DNA from: an uncultured Clostridium sp. | GTDB lineage: Bacteria > Bacillota > Clostridia > Lachnospirales > Lachnospiraceae | Direction: 5' to 3' | DNA length: 51,462 bases | NCBI GenBank assembly: GCA_938036545.1 | Contig: CALHQJ010000087.1 | Location: forward strand, 1-51,462 | Shown: piece by piece, positions 1 through 9,061 of the stretch | Layout of the letters: every line of letters starts with the position of its first letter | Position numbering within the stretch: position 1 is the stretch's first letter | Program-made: the position numbers and the translations under genes | The notes under the pieces: generated by a model | What the model saw: the letters and a program-made list of their open reading frames with translations, nothing else | Database searches by the model: none | What the model was told of the DNA's origin: nothing

Positions 1-32
1 TCTGCCCCCTTTGGCCACTCGGGAATCCATCC
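1..32 (-). tRNA. tRNA-Tyr, 5' part only
   Basis: On the minus strand this reads as the acceptor 5' strand, D-arm (TTCCCGAGTGGCCAAAGGG) and the first bases of the anticodon stem (GCAGA) of a class II tRNA. The D-arm and GGGGCAGA are typical of Clostridia tRNA-Tyr(GTA). The anticodon and 3' half lie beyond the window edge, so the identity rests on the 5' third only; tRNA-Ser is the alternative. Confidence 0.75.
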
Positions 33-55
33 AAATGCTTTGACAAGCATTGATT

Positions 56-84
56 ATATTATCACAATCATGGTAAAAAAGCAA
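56..84 (-). promoter_or_regulatory. Promoter for the tRNA-Tyr transcript
   Basis: Minus strand: TTGCTT, 17-bp spacer, TAATAT, ending about 24 bp before the tRNA 5' end. Good spacing, moderate boxes. Confidence 0.5.
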
Positions 85-93
85 GTAGTTTCT

Positions 94-2193
94 TTAGAAA
101 ATATTACCCCTCGAAGTAAAAAAATCGCCTACCCTGGTTATAAACAGCCCACTGCTGAAGGGCGGCATATCCAGCGTCAGATTTCCGCCTTTTACCGGAA
201 CCCGAAGGACTCCTGCATTGTATCCGCTTTCCGTACTCAGCATAACCCTGCTTAATCCTGTGTCGTCTGTAATTCCCAGCTGCCATACCGGCACTTCAAT
301 ATGGCGTTCTGAGCTGTCGTTGTTTAACACTACTACACATTTATATTCGCCGTCAATCCGGCCATAGGAAATCACCTGATAGTCAGCAGCAAGCGGCTTT
401 AATGCGCCTCTTTTAAGAGCCGGTATCCGGTTGTGGATACTCGTCATATACCGGTGGTACTCGATTAGCTCCAGGTTCTCATGTCCCCACGGATAAGTAC
501 GGCGATTGTCCGGATCGGTAAATCCGCATAATCCTGCTTCATCCCCGTAGTAAATAGCAGGCGCTCCAGGCCAGGTCATCTGTACCATAACGGCTTCCCT
601 CATTACTCCCAGATTTACATCCCTGGATGCATCTTCTGCGCTCAGTTCTCCAATTCGCCCTACCATGTGATTGGTTCTGGTTAAAAACCTGGAATGATCA
701 TGGTTGGACAGTTCATTCATGGCAACCAGCACAGAGTTGGCCTGCATCCGGCTCATATTATAAAACATGGAAGAAAAAAACTCCCTGCCATCTCCCAGCA
801 AATCTTCCCGATATTCATCGCTGTGCTTCTCCATTCCAGTCAAAAACCAGGTCAGAGGTTCCATAAACGCATCATAATTCATAACCGAATCCCACTGATC
901 TCCCTGAAGCCATTCAGACGGATCTCCATAATGTTCTGCTAAAATCAGGGCATCCGGATTTGCCGTCTTCACCTCTTTGCGGAATTTTTTCCAGAACCAG
1001 TGGTTGTACTCCGCACTGTGTCCCAGGTCTGCCGCCACATCCAGACGCCAGCCATCTACACAGTAAGGCTCAGACACCCATTTTTTTGCAATATTCAGTA
1101 CGTACTGTTCCAAATCAGGCGATCCCTCATAGTTCAGCTTGGGAAGGGTATCATGGCCCCACCAGCCATCATAACTGCCATTATACGGCCATTTATCGTC
1201 CTGATTTTCATTAAAATGGAAAAACGTCCGATAGGGGCTTTCAGCCGATACATAGGCCCCTGGCTCATAGGTTCCTTCTCTCTGATAAATCAGTTCTCTG
1301 TCCAGCCACTTATTGAAGGAGCCGCAGTGGTTAAACACCCCGTCAATAATGACCCTCATGCCTCTGCGGTGCATTTCCTGAACCAGCTTCAAAAAAAGCC
1401 CATCGCTTGCTTCCAGATTTTTCCTGTCTGCCGTTCTGGACACGTACAGCCCCGCTTCCTCATTATTGACTGCATCCGGCGCTACCGGATGTCCGCTGCT
1501 TTTCAAAATCACTCCAAAATGGGGATCAATGTGTTCGTAATCCTGAATATCATACTTGTGATTAGACGGCGATACAAACAGGGGATTAAAATAAACAGCC
1601 GTTACCCCCAGGCTCTGGATGTAATTCAGCTTGTCCATTACGCCCTGCAGATCTCCGCCGTAAAACCTGCGGACATCCATGGGTTCCGGATTGGAATCCC
1701 AGCGTTCTGCCTTTCTGACCGGATGGCCTATATATACATATTCATTATCCAGAACATCATTGCTTTGATCTCCATTGCAGAACCGGTCTACATAGATCTG
1801 GTACATAATTGCGCCCTTAGCCCACTCCGGCGTATGAAATCCAGGAGTAATACAAAATCCAAAACATTCTCGGTTGTCCAGCGTTGCACCCAGCCGATTA
1901 AAATAACATACCTCACCACGGTACACAATCTGAAAATAATATCGAACCTGCTCTTTTCCTACCTCAATACTGCCGCTGTAGTAATCAAACAGCTCATCGC
2001 TTTCCGCTTTCGGGATTTCCTTCAAAATGTCTGTCCCATGAATTCCGACAAATACATGGCTGGCATTGTTTTTTCCAGTGCGGAACCGGATCATGACGCT
2101 ATCTCCTGCCTCCGGTTCTTCCGGTATTCGGTAATCTCTTGTTTCAGAAGTAAAAAGCGCTTCTTTTATTAATCTATCGCAATTGTTTTCCAT
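94..2193 (-). CDS. GH13 alpha-glycosidase (neopullulanase / maltogenic amylase type)
   Basis: Cytoplasmic alpha-glucan hydrolase, probably acting on maltodextrins, cyclodextrins or pullulan fragments. It has an N-terminal beta domain of about 120 residues (CBM34-like position), then the GH13 barrel. The catalytic motifs are visible: DGVFNH near residue 285, GWRLDVA with the nucleophile Asp near 385, the acid/base Glu in LAEHYGD near 420, and NHDHSR near 505. There is no signal peptide. The ATG at 2193 is preferred over a TTG 12 bp upstream because GAGG sits 7 bp before it. The gene stands alone behind the ftsH terminator. The exact substrate and GH13 subfamily cannot be fixed from motifs alone. 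Confidence 0.9.
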   Translation of the reverse strand: MENNCDRLIKEALFTSETRDYRIPEEPEAGDSVMIRFRTGKNNASHVFVGIHGTDILKEIPKAESDELFDYYSGSIEVGKEQVRYYFQIVYRGEVCYFNRLGATLDNRECFGFCITPGFHTPEWAKGAIMYQIYVDRFCNGDQSNDVLDNEYVYIGHPVRKAERWDSNPEPMDVRRFYGGDLQGVMDKLNYIQSLGVTAVYFNPLFVSPSNHKYDIQDYEHIDPHFGVILKSSGHPVAPDAVNNEEAGLYVSRTADRKNLEASDGLFLKLVQEMHRRGMRVIIDGVFNHCGSFNKWLDRELIYQREGTYEPGAYVSAESPYRTFFHFNENQDDKWPYNGSYDGWWGHDTLPKLNYEGSPDLEQYVLNIAKKWVSEPYCVDGWRLDVAADLGHSAEYNHWFWKKFRKEVKTANPDALILAEHYGDPSEWLQGDQWDSVMNYDAFMEPLTWFLTGMEKHSDEYREDLLGDGREFFSSMFYNMSRMQANSVLVAMNELSNHDHSRFLTRTNHMVGRIGELSAEDASRDVNLGVMREAVMVQMTWPGAPAIYYGDEAGLCGFTDPDNRRTYPWGHENLELIEYHRYMTSIHNRIPALKRGALKPLAADYQVISYGRIDGEYKCVVVLNNDSSERHIEVPVWQLGITDDTGLSRVMLSTESGYNAGVLRVPVKGGNLTLDMPPFSSGLFITRVGDFFTSRGNIF

Positions 2194-2307
2194 ATATAAC
2201 CTCAAACTTAAATATTTCCATTACATTCTATTTTATATGATCTTTATGTCTGTGTACAGAGCAAAGATAGCTGTGGTTGGATAATTTTTCATACAAAACA
2301 GCAAAGT

Positions 2308-2337
2308 AAAAAGGCCAGCGGGGTAGCTGGCCTTTTT
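2308..2337 (-). terminator. Intrinsic terminator after ftsH
   Basis: Perfect 12-bp inverted repeat AAAAAGGCCAGC / GCTGGCCTTTTT with a 6-base loop. It has A and T tracts on both sides, so it could act in both directions. It separates ftsH from the GH13 gene. Confidence 0.85.
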
Positions 2338-2488
2338 AGGAGAAGGTATTTCGTTTCTTATGGGGTGTAGCAAAAACTATATAATGTATTGGGGGGGGTT
2401 ACGTCTATTATAATAGCATAACCTTCTGAAAAAGTGTGCACAAACTTCAACTTTTTTCTCAAAAAATTTTATACACTTTTTCCAAGGC

Positions 2489-4309
2489 TTACGCCTCTTC
2501 GCCCTGTACAGAAGCAAAGAGAGCTTCAAACTCTTCCTGCCCAATCTTCTCTTTTTCAATCAGAAGCTTGCTGCAGGCATGAAGGAATGTCTCATGTTTC
2601 ATGATAAGTTCCTTTGCTTTTGCGTAACATTCATCAATAATCCGCTTCACTTCGCTGTCAATCACCGTAGCCACAGATTCGCCGTAGCTCTTGGTATGAG
2701 CCAGATCACGGCCGATAAATACCTCTTCTTCATCACTGCCGTAGTTAATCATACCTACTTTTTCAGACATACCGTACTGGGTAACCATAGCTCTGGCAAT
2801 GGCAGTCGCCTGCTTAATATCCTGGGATGCTCCGGCAGTAATATCGTCAAATACCACTTCCTCCGCAATGCGTCCACCCAAGGAAACCATAATGCTTTCC
2901 AGCATCCGGCGTCTGGTCATATAAAGGTCATCACGCTCCGGCAGGGGCATGGTATAGCCTCCTGCTCCATTTCCCGTAGGAATAATGGATACGGTGTGTA
3001 CAGGGCCTACCTCCGGCAGTATGTGGAACAGGATTGCGTGGCCGGTCTCGTGGTAAGCCGTAATCTTCTTATCTTTATCGGAAACCACTTTGCTCTTCTT
3101 TTCTGCGCCAATGCCGATTTTAATAAACGCCCTGTCAATATCTGCCTGTCGGATAAAGTTTCGATCATCCCTGGCTGCTAAAATCGCCGCCTCATTCATT
3201 AAGTTTTCCAAATCCGCTCCCGTAAATCCGGAAGTGGTCTGGGCTACTCTGCGCAGATCCACATCGTCAGCCAGAGGCTTATCTTTTACGTGAACATTTA
3301 AAATTTCTTCTCTTCCCTTTACGTCCGGACGGCCTACTACCACCTTGCGGTCAAATCGGCCCGGACGAAGAATTGCAGGGTCTAAGATATCTACCCGGTT
3401 GGTTGCTGCCAGAACAATGATTCCTTCATTTATGCCGAAACCGTCCATTTCCACCAGCATCTGGTTTAAGGTCTGCTCCCGCTCATCATGGCCGCCGCCC
3501 ATGCCAGTACCTCTTCTTCTGGCAACTGCGTCAATCTCATCAATAAACACGATACAGGGCGCATTTTTCTTGGCGTTTTCAAATAAATCCCGAACCCGGG
3601 ATGCGCCTACGCCAACAAACATCTCCACAAAGTCTGAACCGGAAATCGAGAAAAACGGAACCCCTGCCTCTCCTGCCACTGCTTTTGCAAGCAATGTCTT
3701 ACCAGTACCTGGCGGGCCTTCTAAAAGAAGTCCCTTAGGGATTCTGGCTCCCAGGGCCGTATACTTTCTTGGATTTTTCAGGAAGTCTACTACCTCTTCC
3801 AGTTCTTCCTTTTCCTCGTCCAGTCCGGCTACCATTTCAAAGTTTACTTTATTGTCCCGGCTCATCTTGGCACGGCTTTTACCAAAATTCATCATCTTGG
3901 CATTGCTTCCGCCAGATGCCGCCCGCATGTTCATAATGTTGAAAATCACCATAATGACAATGGCTGACAATATTACCGGAAGGAAAATAGAAAGAACGTA
4001 ATTTTCCTGGGGAACGTCAAATAGAATATAGTCGATTCCCCTTGATTTTAGCTGTTCCTGGGCCTCAATTACGTCAGAAACGTAAACAGAACTGATTCCG
4101 CCTCCAGGATAATGGAGCTCTACCTTGCCGGTAGGCGCCGCCTCATTCTGCTTAATCCAAACCTGTTCATAGTTACCTGCATCTAGAGCCTGATAATACT
4201 CCTGCTCGCTGAGAGCGTCATTGTTGCCGCCAAACAGCGTTGTGGCAACCAATATAATGAGTACAATGCTCAGGATTAAACCAAATCCTCTATACTGCTG
4301 CTGTTTCAA
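2489..4309 (-). CDS. ftsH: ATP-dependent zinc metalloprotease FtsH
   Basis: Membrane-anchored AAA+ protease that degrades misfolded membrane proteins and short-lived regulators. The 606 residues show TM helix 1 (about 9-25), a short extracytoplasmic domain, TM helix 2 (about 106-126), Walker A GPPGTGKT at 198-205, Walker B IVFIDEID at 253-260, second region of homology [17 protein letters not shown], and the zinc site HETGH at 420-424. The start is TTG, 8 bp after GGAGG. It lies 12 bp downstream of hpt, as is usual for the tilS-hpt-ftsH block in Bacillota. Confidence 0.97.
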   Translation of the reverse strand: MKQQQYRGFGLILSIVLIILVATTLFGGNNDALSEQEYYQALDAGNYEQVWIKQNEAAPTGKVELHYPGGGISSVYVSDVIEAQEQLKSRGIDYILFDVPQENYVLSIFLPVILSAIVIMVIFNIMNMRAASGGSNAKMMNFGKSRAKMSRDNKVNFEMVAGLDEEKEELEEVVDFLKNPRKYTALGARIPKGLLLEGPPGTGKTLLAKAVAGEAGVPFFSISGSDFVEMFVGVGASRVRDLFENAKKNAPCIVFIDEIDAVARRRGTGMGGGHDEREQTLNQMLVEMDGFGINEGIIVLAATNRVDILDPAILRPGRFDRKVVVGRPDVKGREEILNVHVKDKPLADDVDLRRVAQTTSGFTGADLENLMNEAAILAARDDRNFIRQADIDRAFIKIGIGAEKKSKVVSDKDKKITAYHETGHAILFHILPEVGPVHTVSIIPTGNGAGGYTMPLPERDDLYMTRRRMLESIMVSLGGRIAEEVVFDDITAGASQDIKQATAIARAMVTQYGMSEKVGMINYGSDEEEVFIGRDLAHTKSYGESVATVIDSEVKRIIDECYAKAKELIMKHETFLHACSKLLIEKEKIGQEEFEALFASVQGEEA

Positions 4310-4321
4310 AAAATTGCCTCC

Positions 4322-4852
4322 TTACTGTCCCAGTTCTACTACCCCGATGTACGGCAAATTCCGATATTTTTGATCATAATCCAGACCATAGCCTACTACA
4401 AATTCGTCAGGAATGGTAAAACAGGTGTAATCTACTTTTACCTGTTTTTTCACGCGGCGCTCCGGCTTATCCAAAAGTGTGCAGAGTTTGATTTCATTGG
4501 GGTTTCTCTTCTCCAAAAGCTCAATCAGGTAGGCAAGGGTCCGTCCAGAGTCAATAATATCCTCTACTATCAGAACGTTTTTACCTTCTAACGGTTCATC
4601 CAGATCTTTTACAATCTTTACAATACCGCTGGACTCCGTGCCGCCGCCATAGCTGGACACAGACATAAAGTCCATGCTTACAGGCATATCCAGGCGTTTT
4701 GCCAGTTCACAGGTAAAAAATACGCCGCCCTTTAAAATACAGATCAAATGAATTGGTCTTCCGGCATAGTCGGCATTAATCTGGGCTGCCACCTCATTAA
4801 TTCTTGCATTTACTTCCTCTTCTGATAATAAAATGCGGATCTTATCTTCCAT
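4322..4852 (-). CDS. hpt: Hypoxanthine phosphoribosyltransferase
   Basis: Purine salvage enzyme converting hypoxanthine or guanine plus PRPP to IMP or GMP in the cytoplasm. Its 176 residues match the usual length. The PRPP-binding signature VLIVEDIIDSGRTL is intact, and DYTCFTIPDEFVVGYGLDYD is the typical C-terminal purine pocket. The start overlaps the end of tilS by 11 bp, indicating translational coupling in the conserved tilS-hpt-ftsH arrangement. Confidence 0.96.
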   Translation of the reverse strand: MEDKIRILLSEEEVNARINEVAAQINADYAGRPIHLICILKGGVFFTCELAKRLDMPVSMDFMSVSSYGGGTESSGIVKIVKDLDEPLEGKNVLIVEDIIDSGRTLAYLIELLEKRNPNEIKLCTLLDKPERRVKKQVKVDYTCFTIPDEFVVGYGLDYDQKYRNLPYIGVVELGQ

Positions 4853-6218
4853 GATGTTTTCCTCCGTTTAATTCTGCTTGTAGTATTGTTGTCGTCTGTG
4901 GGCTTATTTTATAGTATTCACTAATCCGGTATCCAATGATCCACAAAATATGGCTTCCATCTGCCAGCAGAAAAATAGAATTCCTGTCAGCAGCTGGAAT
5001 CTTTTCGTCAATCATATACGCCTTTACGCTCTTTTTCCCTCCGCCTTTTATCGTGATATAATCACCGGTTCTGCGGGTACGCACAGACAGACTATTTTCT
5101 ATTTTATCATAGTCAAACCATTTCGTATACTGGTTTTTCGGAAATTCCTGGTTTTCCTGGACTTCTCCCCTGGGAAATACGTTTATTTCTAATGGCAGAG
5201 ACCCTGCTGCCCCTTCTGATACTTTTTCTTCCTGTATCCGGTTTTTCTTTTCAATCCGCAGTCCGGCATACTCCCGTACTGCCCCGATGCCGCCAGGTAA
5301 GTCTGCCCGTCTGCCTGTTTGTCCGGACAGCAGATCCAGCAGTGCGTCAATGTGGCTGGAAGACAAGTCCTTTTCCGTTCCGGCTGTCTCTGCCAAAATC
5401 CGGCGGAGCACGTAACTTTGCAGGATCTCCGACTCACTCAATAACCGGTCTGAAATCAGGCCGGGATCCTTGTTGTCTCTGTGTACAGACAGCCACTTAT
5501 CTGCTGCATCTTGAATAAATTCATGGGCCTGGCGGATTTTCTCTCCTGCCTGGCAGATATGGCGGCTGGCCTGCGGATTGATTTCTTCTGTAACTGCCGG
5601 AAGAATAATCCTCCTCATCCGATTTCTGGTGTAGTCGTTGGTCTGATTGGTAGAATCTTCGCAGTGTTCCAGGCCGTATTCTTTCAAATACTCTAAAATC
5701 TCTTTTCTGGAAACGCACAGCAATGGACGGATAATCCGATCCCTTACAGGCAGAATCCCGCCGATCCCTGCCAGGCCAGATCCCCGAAACAGGTTATACA
5801 GTATGGTTTCTGCATTGTCATCCCCATGATGGGCGGCTGCGATTTTCACCGTTCCGCCTTTCTCCCATGCTTCCGCCTCCTGTTCTAACAACTGATACCG
5901 CAAAATCCTTCCGGCTTCCTCTTCCGAAACAGAATGTTCTTTTGCATATCCTCTTACATCTGCATAAAACACGCGGCATGGCACAGCCAGGCCGCCGGAA
6001 AGCTGTTTCGTAAACTCTGCGTCCCGGTCTGCCTCCTGTCCCCGAAGGCCGTGGTGGACGTGAACAGCCCGAAGATCAAACCGGTATTTTTCCCGAAGCC
6101 CTGCCAGCAGATGCAGGAGGCAGACCGAGTCTGCACCTCCTGACACAGCAGCTATAATCTTGTCCCCAGGCTTAATCATATGATATGTTTCTATATACTT
6201 CTCTATGGTATTTCTCAT
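4842..6218 (-). CDS. tilS: tRNA(Ile)-lysidine synthetase TilS
   Basis: ATP-dependent enzyme that converts C34 of tRNA-Ile(CAU) to lysidine so that AUA is read as Ile; essential in most bacteria. The N-terminal PP-loop motif SGGADS lies near residues 25-30, followed by the N-type ATP pyrophosphatase core (HVHHGLRGQEAD) and a C-terminal TilS substrate domain (KSVKAYMIDEKIPAADR). At 458 residues it is full length. It sits 34 bp after spoIIE. Confidence 0.95.
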   Translation of the reverse strand: MRNTIEKYIETYHMIKPGDKIIAAVSGGADSVCLLHLLAGLREKYRFDLRAVHVHHGLRGQEADRDAEFTKQLSGGLAVPCRVFYADVRGYAKEHSVSEEEAGRILRYQLLEQEAEAWEKGGTVKIAAAHHGDDNAETILYNLFRGSGLAGIGGILPVRDRIIRPLLCVSRKEILEYLKEYGLEHCEDSTNQTNDYTRNRMRRIILPAVTEEINPQASRHICQAGEKIRQAHEFIQDAADKWLSVHRDNKDPGLISDRLLSESEILQSYVLRRILAETAGTEKDLSSSHIDALLDLLSGQTGRRADLPGGIGAVREYAGLRIEKKNRIQEEKVSEGAAGSLPLEINVFPRGEVQENQEFPKNQYTKWFDYDKIENSLSVRTRRTGDYITIKGGGKKSVKAYMIDEKIPAADRNSIFLLADGSHILWIIGYRISEYYKISPQTTTILQAELNGGKHHGR

Positions 6219-6252
6219 AATTTCCTCACAATCGCCGCAGCTGGCAGCCCGT

Positions 6253-7665
6253 TTATCTTTTCCAGATTCCGGCTGCCAGCACTGTCATATCATCCCGTAT
6301 TTCTTCTTCAAACGAGCAGGCAAATTCCAGCACTCGGCCTGCCAGCTCTTTAGGAGGGCAAAATGGCTGCATCTCTAAAAACTCCCGCAGAACCCCTTCT
6401 TTATCATCGCCAGGCAGTCCGTCCAGCACTCCGTCGCTTACCATCACAATCCGGTTATCGTCCCACAGCTTTTTAGATAACAGCTGAGGCTCTATCGGGT
6501 TTAAAACTCCTGCCGGCACGTCGCAGGTCTCTAAAAGCTCTACTCCGTCCTCATTTTTTATAAATGTAGCCGCAGCCCCCAGCTTCATGGCTTCTAATAC
6601 GCCGGTATTCAAATCTACACAGCATAAATCCAGTGTTGCCGGATGCTGCTCGCTTCCTGTCAGCAGCAGCACCGTATTTACCAGCTTCAAGGCTGCTCTG
6701 GCGGAAAATCCCGTCTCTAACAGCTGTTCTGTCAGTTCGATTACCTTCTGACTTTCCTTTGAAGCAGTACGCCCCGTTCCCATTCCGTCAGACAGGCTCA
6801 TAATTACCTGTCCTTCCGGATTCTGTCCAAAGGTATAGTTATCGCCAGAGACCTCCTGTCCTGCTTTAGGCGTCCAGGCAGCTCCGTACAGCATCTGATA
6901 GCTGCCTGCCTCCACCAGACGGATTACAGACGGCCTGCTGCTGATTACGCTGCGGCTGTCCCTTGCAGAATGCCATTCATGGCCATCCATGATCGTTGTC
7001 AGAACCCCTGCAGCCTCGCTGGCTGTCATGCAGGAATTACCGGTCATATGAAGGGTCAAATAGGCCTCTCGGCTTTTGTTTTCATACTCCAGCACAAGCA
7101 GGTTGTCCACCGCCGCCCTGCGGCGCCGAAAAGCCCTGCGGATGTCTTCTGCCCATTGCTCCGTTACATTGGCCGCCGCCTCCATCTGCCGGGAAAACTC
7201 TTCCAAAATGAAAGCCAATTCCCGAAACTGCACAATCACGGCATCTCTGCTTTCCAAAAATCTGTTTTTCCAGGTCAGATTCATGGCAGCCCGTCCCAAA
7301 TTGCGGTTTAACTGGCGCATATAGGACTCCCTTCTGGCGCAGGTTTCCAGAAACAACCTGGGCATATCCCCATCCTGTACCTTCCCGTTCTGTTCAAATG
7401 CCCGAAGGAGGTAATATAGGTAATAGCAGTCCTCCTTCTCACTGTCCGCAGACAGGCTGCACCTGCCGCAGTCTCCGCATACCATAGACGCCGCCGTCTG
7501 CATTGCCATCCTGGCGTCCTCCCTGGTCAGACGGCCATTTTCTTCTTCATCTGAAAAGGCTCTGGCCAGCCTGCTTAAAGAATCCGACATATCCTTCAGC
7601 CTGTTTGCTGTATATACTGTTACATCCGCCATATCCTGGCGTTCTGGTTTCCGTTTTAAAAGCAC
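6253..7665 (-). CDS. spoIIE: SpoIIE-family PP2C phosphatase without membrane domain
   Basis: Serine phosphatase expected to dephosphorylate SpoIIAA and so release sigma-F in the forespore. Only the central regulatory region (about 1-230, including CGDCGRC at the place conserved in SpoIIE) and the PP2C domain (about 250-470) are present. Metal-binding motifs SDGMGTG, VSDGVLD and RDDMTVL are intact. Canonical SpoIIE is about 800 residues with roughly ten N-terminal membrane helices; none is encoded here or upstream. The GTG start has GAGGAGGG 7 bp upstream and a promoter directly before it, so the short form looks native. Synteny (yabP-yabQ-divIC-spoIIE-tilS) supports orthology. Confidence 0.88.
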   Translation of the reverse strand: MLLKRKPERQDMADVTVYTANRLKDMSDSLSRLARAFSDEEENGRLTREDARMAMQTAASMVCGDCGRCSLSADSEKEDCYYLYYLLRAFEQNGKVQDGDMPRLFLETCARRESYMRQLNRNLGRAAMNLTWKNRFLESRDAVIVQFRELAFILEEFSRQMEAAANVTEQWAEDIRRAFRRRRAAVDNLLVLEYENKSREAYLTLHMTGNSCMTASEAAGVLTTIMDGHEWHSARDSRSVISSRPSVIRLVEAGSYQMLYGAAWTPKAGQEVSGDNYTFGQNPEGQVIMSLSDGMGTGRTASKESQKVIELTEQLLETGFSARAALKLVNTVLLLTGSEQHPATLDLCCVDLNTGVLEAMKLGAAATFIKNEDGVELLETCDVPAGVLNPIEPQLLSKKLWDDNRIVMVSDGVLDGLPGDDKEGVLREFLEMQPFCPPKELAGRVLEFACSFEEEIRDDMTVLAAGIWKR

Positions 7666-7691
7666 AAAAAATCCCTCCTCACCTGCGTAAC

Positions 7692-7724
7692 ATTATATAC
7701 AAGCTGGAGGGAAATATTTGTCAA
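7692..7724 (-). promoter_or_regulatory. spoIIE promoter, Spo0A-type
   Basis: Minus strand: consensus TTGACA (7719-7724) and consensus TATAAT (7692-7697) separated by 21 bp instead of 17. This architecture is known for Spo0A-activated sigma-A promoters such as B. subtilis spoIIE and spoIIG. Candidate 0A boxes are TTTTGTCGGAA just upstream (about 7750-7760) and the opposite-strand TTTGTCAA overlapping the -35. Spo0A control is inferred. Confidence 0.6.
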
Positions 7725-7769
7725 TTCAGGAAGATAAATCCTTCAAATTTTCCGACAAAAGCTGCGCGG

Positions 7770-8105
7770 TTATTCCACGTTGCCAGGTTTTAACAAAATC
7801 TCGTCCGGATCTACCAATCCCAGCTTTTCTTTTGCCACTTCTTTAATGTATTCTTTTGTCTGGACATATTTGCGCTCTTCTTCCAGTTCTTCTGCCCTCT
7901 TGCTTTCCTCTTCTTTTATGGCATTTAAACTGTCCAGGCGAATCTGGTATTCCTGATTAACGGCCTTGAGAGAGCTTCCTTTAATATTTACAACCACAGC
8001 AAGGCTAAGCACTACCATGGTAATCCCCAGAAGCGCCATCCGATTGCCCCATTTGTCTTTTTTCTGTGCTCGTGACCGTTTTGTTGCTCTCACATTTTTC
8101 CTCAT
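7770..8105 (-). CDS. divIC: Septum formation initiator DivIC/FtsB family
   Basis: Bitopic division protein that bridges with FtsL in the divisome. Its 111 residues comprise a basic N-terminus, one TM helix (about 23-43), a coiled coil (about 47-85) and the conserved tail EVAKEKLGLVDPDEI. The first 101 bp lie inside the end of yabQ in another frame, an unusually long overlap. Position between yabQ and spoIIE is that of divIC in other Bacillota. Confidence 0.88.
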   Translation of the reverse strand: MRKNVRATKRSRAQKKDKWGNRMALLGITMVVLSLAVVVNIKGSSLKAVNQEYQIRLDSLNAIKEEESKRAEELEEERKYVQTKEYIKEVAKEKLGLVDPDEILLKPGNVE

Positions 8106-8445
8106 TTCTAATCTGACACCTAGATAATTTCATTCTAATCCATTCAACTGCTTTTTTCAATAGTTTTAAATAAATTCGGCTGAAAAACCGGTCATAGACT
8201 ACCATTCCCGCAAAAATTCCGACAATCACATAAGCTCTCAGCCTTCCATCATTTTCCCGATACAGCAGGAGAAAAGCGGTAACGCCTGCATAAATCCAGT
8301 AAAAGAAATCTTCAAGGCCTACCCACAGGTTTTTGTGCCGTACCAAAATCCGAAACACCCGAAGCAGGTCATAACACATCATCAGCCAGGCGCCGGCAAG
8401 AAGGCTGATACCGGTCAGCTCTATTTCCCGCAGCAGTCCGTCCAT
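8005..8445 (-). CDS. yabQ: Spore cortex biosynthesis protein YabQ
   Basis: Mother-cell membrane protein needed for spore cortex formation. The 146 residues show several hydrophobic helices (about 12-30, 43-62 and 70-85) and the YabQ-typical opening (LLAGAWLMMCYDLLRVFR). It follows yabP by 9 bp. The hydrophilic C-terminus (about 105-146) is translated from DNA shared with divIC. Confidence 0.85.
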   Translation of the reverse strand: MDGLLREIELTGISLLAGAWLMMCYDLLRVFRILVRHKNLWVGLEDFFYWIYAGVTAFLLLYRENDGRLRAYVIVGIFAGMVVYDRFFSRIYLKLLKKAVEWIRMKLSRCQIRNEEKCESNKTVTSTEKRQMGQSDGASGDYHGSA

Positions 8446-8454
8446 TTATCCCCC

Positions 8455-8739
8455 TTATTTAAACAGCCGGGAAAACATGGATTCTCCGGCCTTTCTCAAC
8501 GATTCATTGGAGGAATAAGACAAACTGTCCACGGTACCGTCTACGTCTATCTCCCCTTTTTCAATGGTCAGGCGGCTGACGTGGAGTCCCTTTCCTTTTA
8601 TGGTTAAAAGTCCCATATCCGTATCCAGAATAACCTGTCCCTCATCAAAGGACACCACGTCGGTTACTCCGGTTATACTGGTATTTCCCCTGTTTTGAAG
8701 GAATAATTTATGCATACGCCCGCCCAGCTTTTCTTCCAT
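8455..8739 (-). CDS. yabP: Sporulation protein YabP
   Basis: Small YabP/YqfC-family protein, made in the mother cell and needed for cortex assembly. It has 94 residues from the chosen start, an ATG 8 bp after AGGAGG; a longer reading from 8766 has no such site. RGNTSITGVTDVVSFDE and the following beta-rich core are characteristic. Directly upstream of yabQ and downstream of rqcP. Confidence 0.9.
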   Translation of the reverse strand: MEEKLGGRMHKLFLQNRGNTSITGVTDVVSFDEGQVILDTDMGLLTIKGKGLHVSRLTIEKGEIDVDGTVDSLSYSSNESLRKAGESMFSRLFK

Positions 8740-8817
8740 AAAAAAACCTCCTAACATACTTAGCACTGCTTGTTTAAGTATATTAGAAGGTTATTCGCTT
8801 TATGCAGGCAAAATGGA

Positions 8818-9057
8818 TTATAAATATCGGTAAAGCTCTTTTGCCTCATCTTTCTTTACTGTCTCCTGCACATCCAGCACCTCAACCTTTACCGATTTAC
8901 TTCCGAACTGAATTTCTATGCAGTCTCCGCACTTTACATTTAAGGATGCCTTGGCAACCTTATCGTTTACTAAAATACGGCCGGCATCGCAGGCTTCATT
9001 TGCCACAGTGCGGCGTTTAATCAGCCGTGATACCTTTAAAAATTTGTCCAATCTCAT
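8818..9057 (-). CDS. rqcP: S4-domain RNA-binding protein RqcP
   Basis: Small S4 protein (79 residues; formerly YabO) that works with RqcH in ribosome quality control, binding stalled 50S-peptidyl-tRNA and supporting alanine tailing. The S4 fold is clear (MRLDKFLKVSRLIKRRT, DAGRILVN). It lies 4 bp after hup; the next gene is yabP, as in B. subtilis. Confidence 0.92.
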   Translation of the reverse strand: MRLDKFLKVSRLIKRRTVANEACDAGRILVNDKVAKASLNVKCGDCIEIQFGSKSVKVEVLDVQETVKKDEAKELYRYL

Positions 9058-9061
9058 GGAA

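Noticed and set aside
1000..2172. 390-codon plus-strand open frame
   Set aside because: It lies fully antisense to the GH13 gene, whose catalytic motifs are intact, and has no family motifs.
2391..2398. Run of eight G after ftsH, possible phase-variable tract
   Set aside because: It is in the untranslated region between the ftsH stop and its terminator and touches neither a promoter nor a coding frame that I can see.
2401..2430. Promoter with TATAAT on the minus strand just after ftsH
   Set aside because: The -10-like TATAAT lies before the strong terminator at 2308-2337 and lacks a -35 at normal spacing, so it cannot sensibly drive the GH13 gene.
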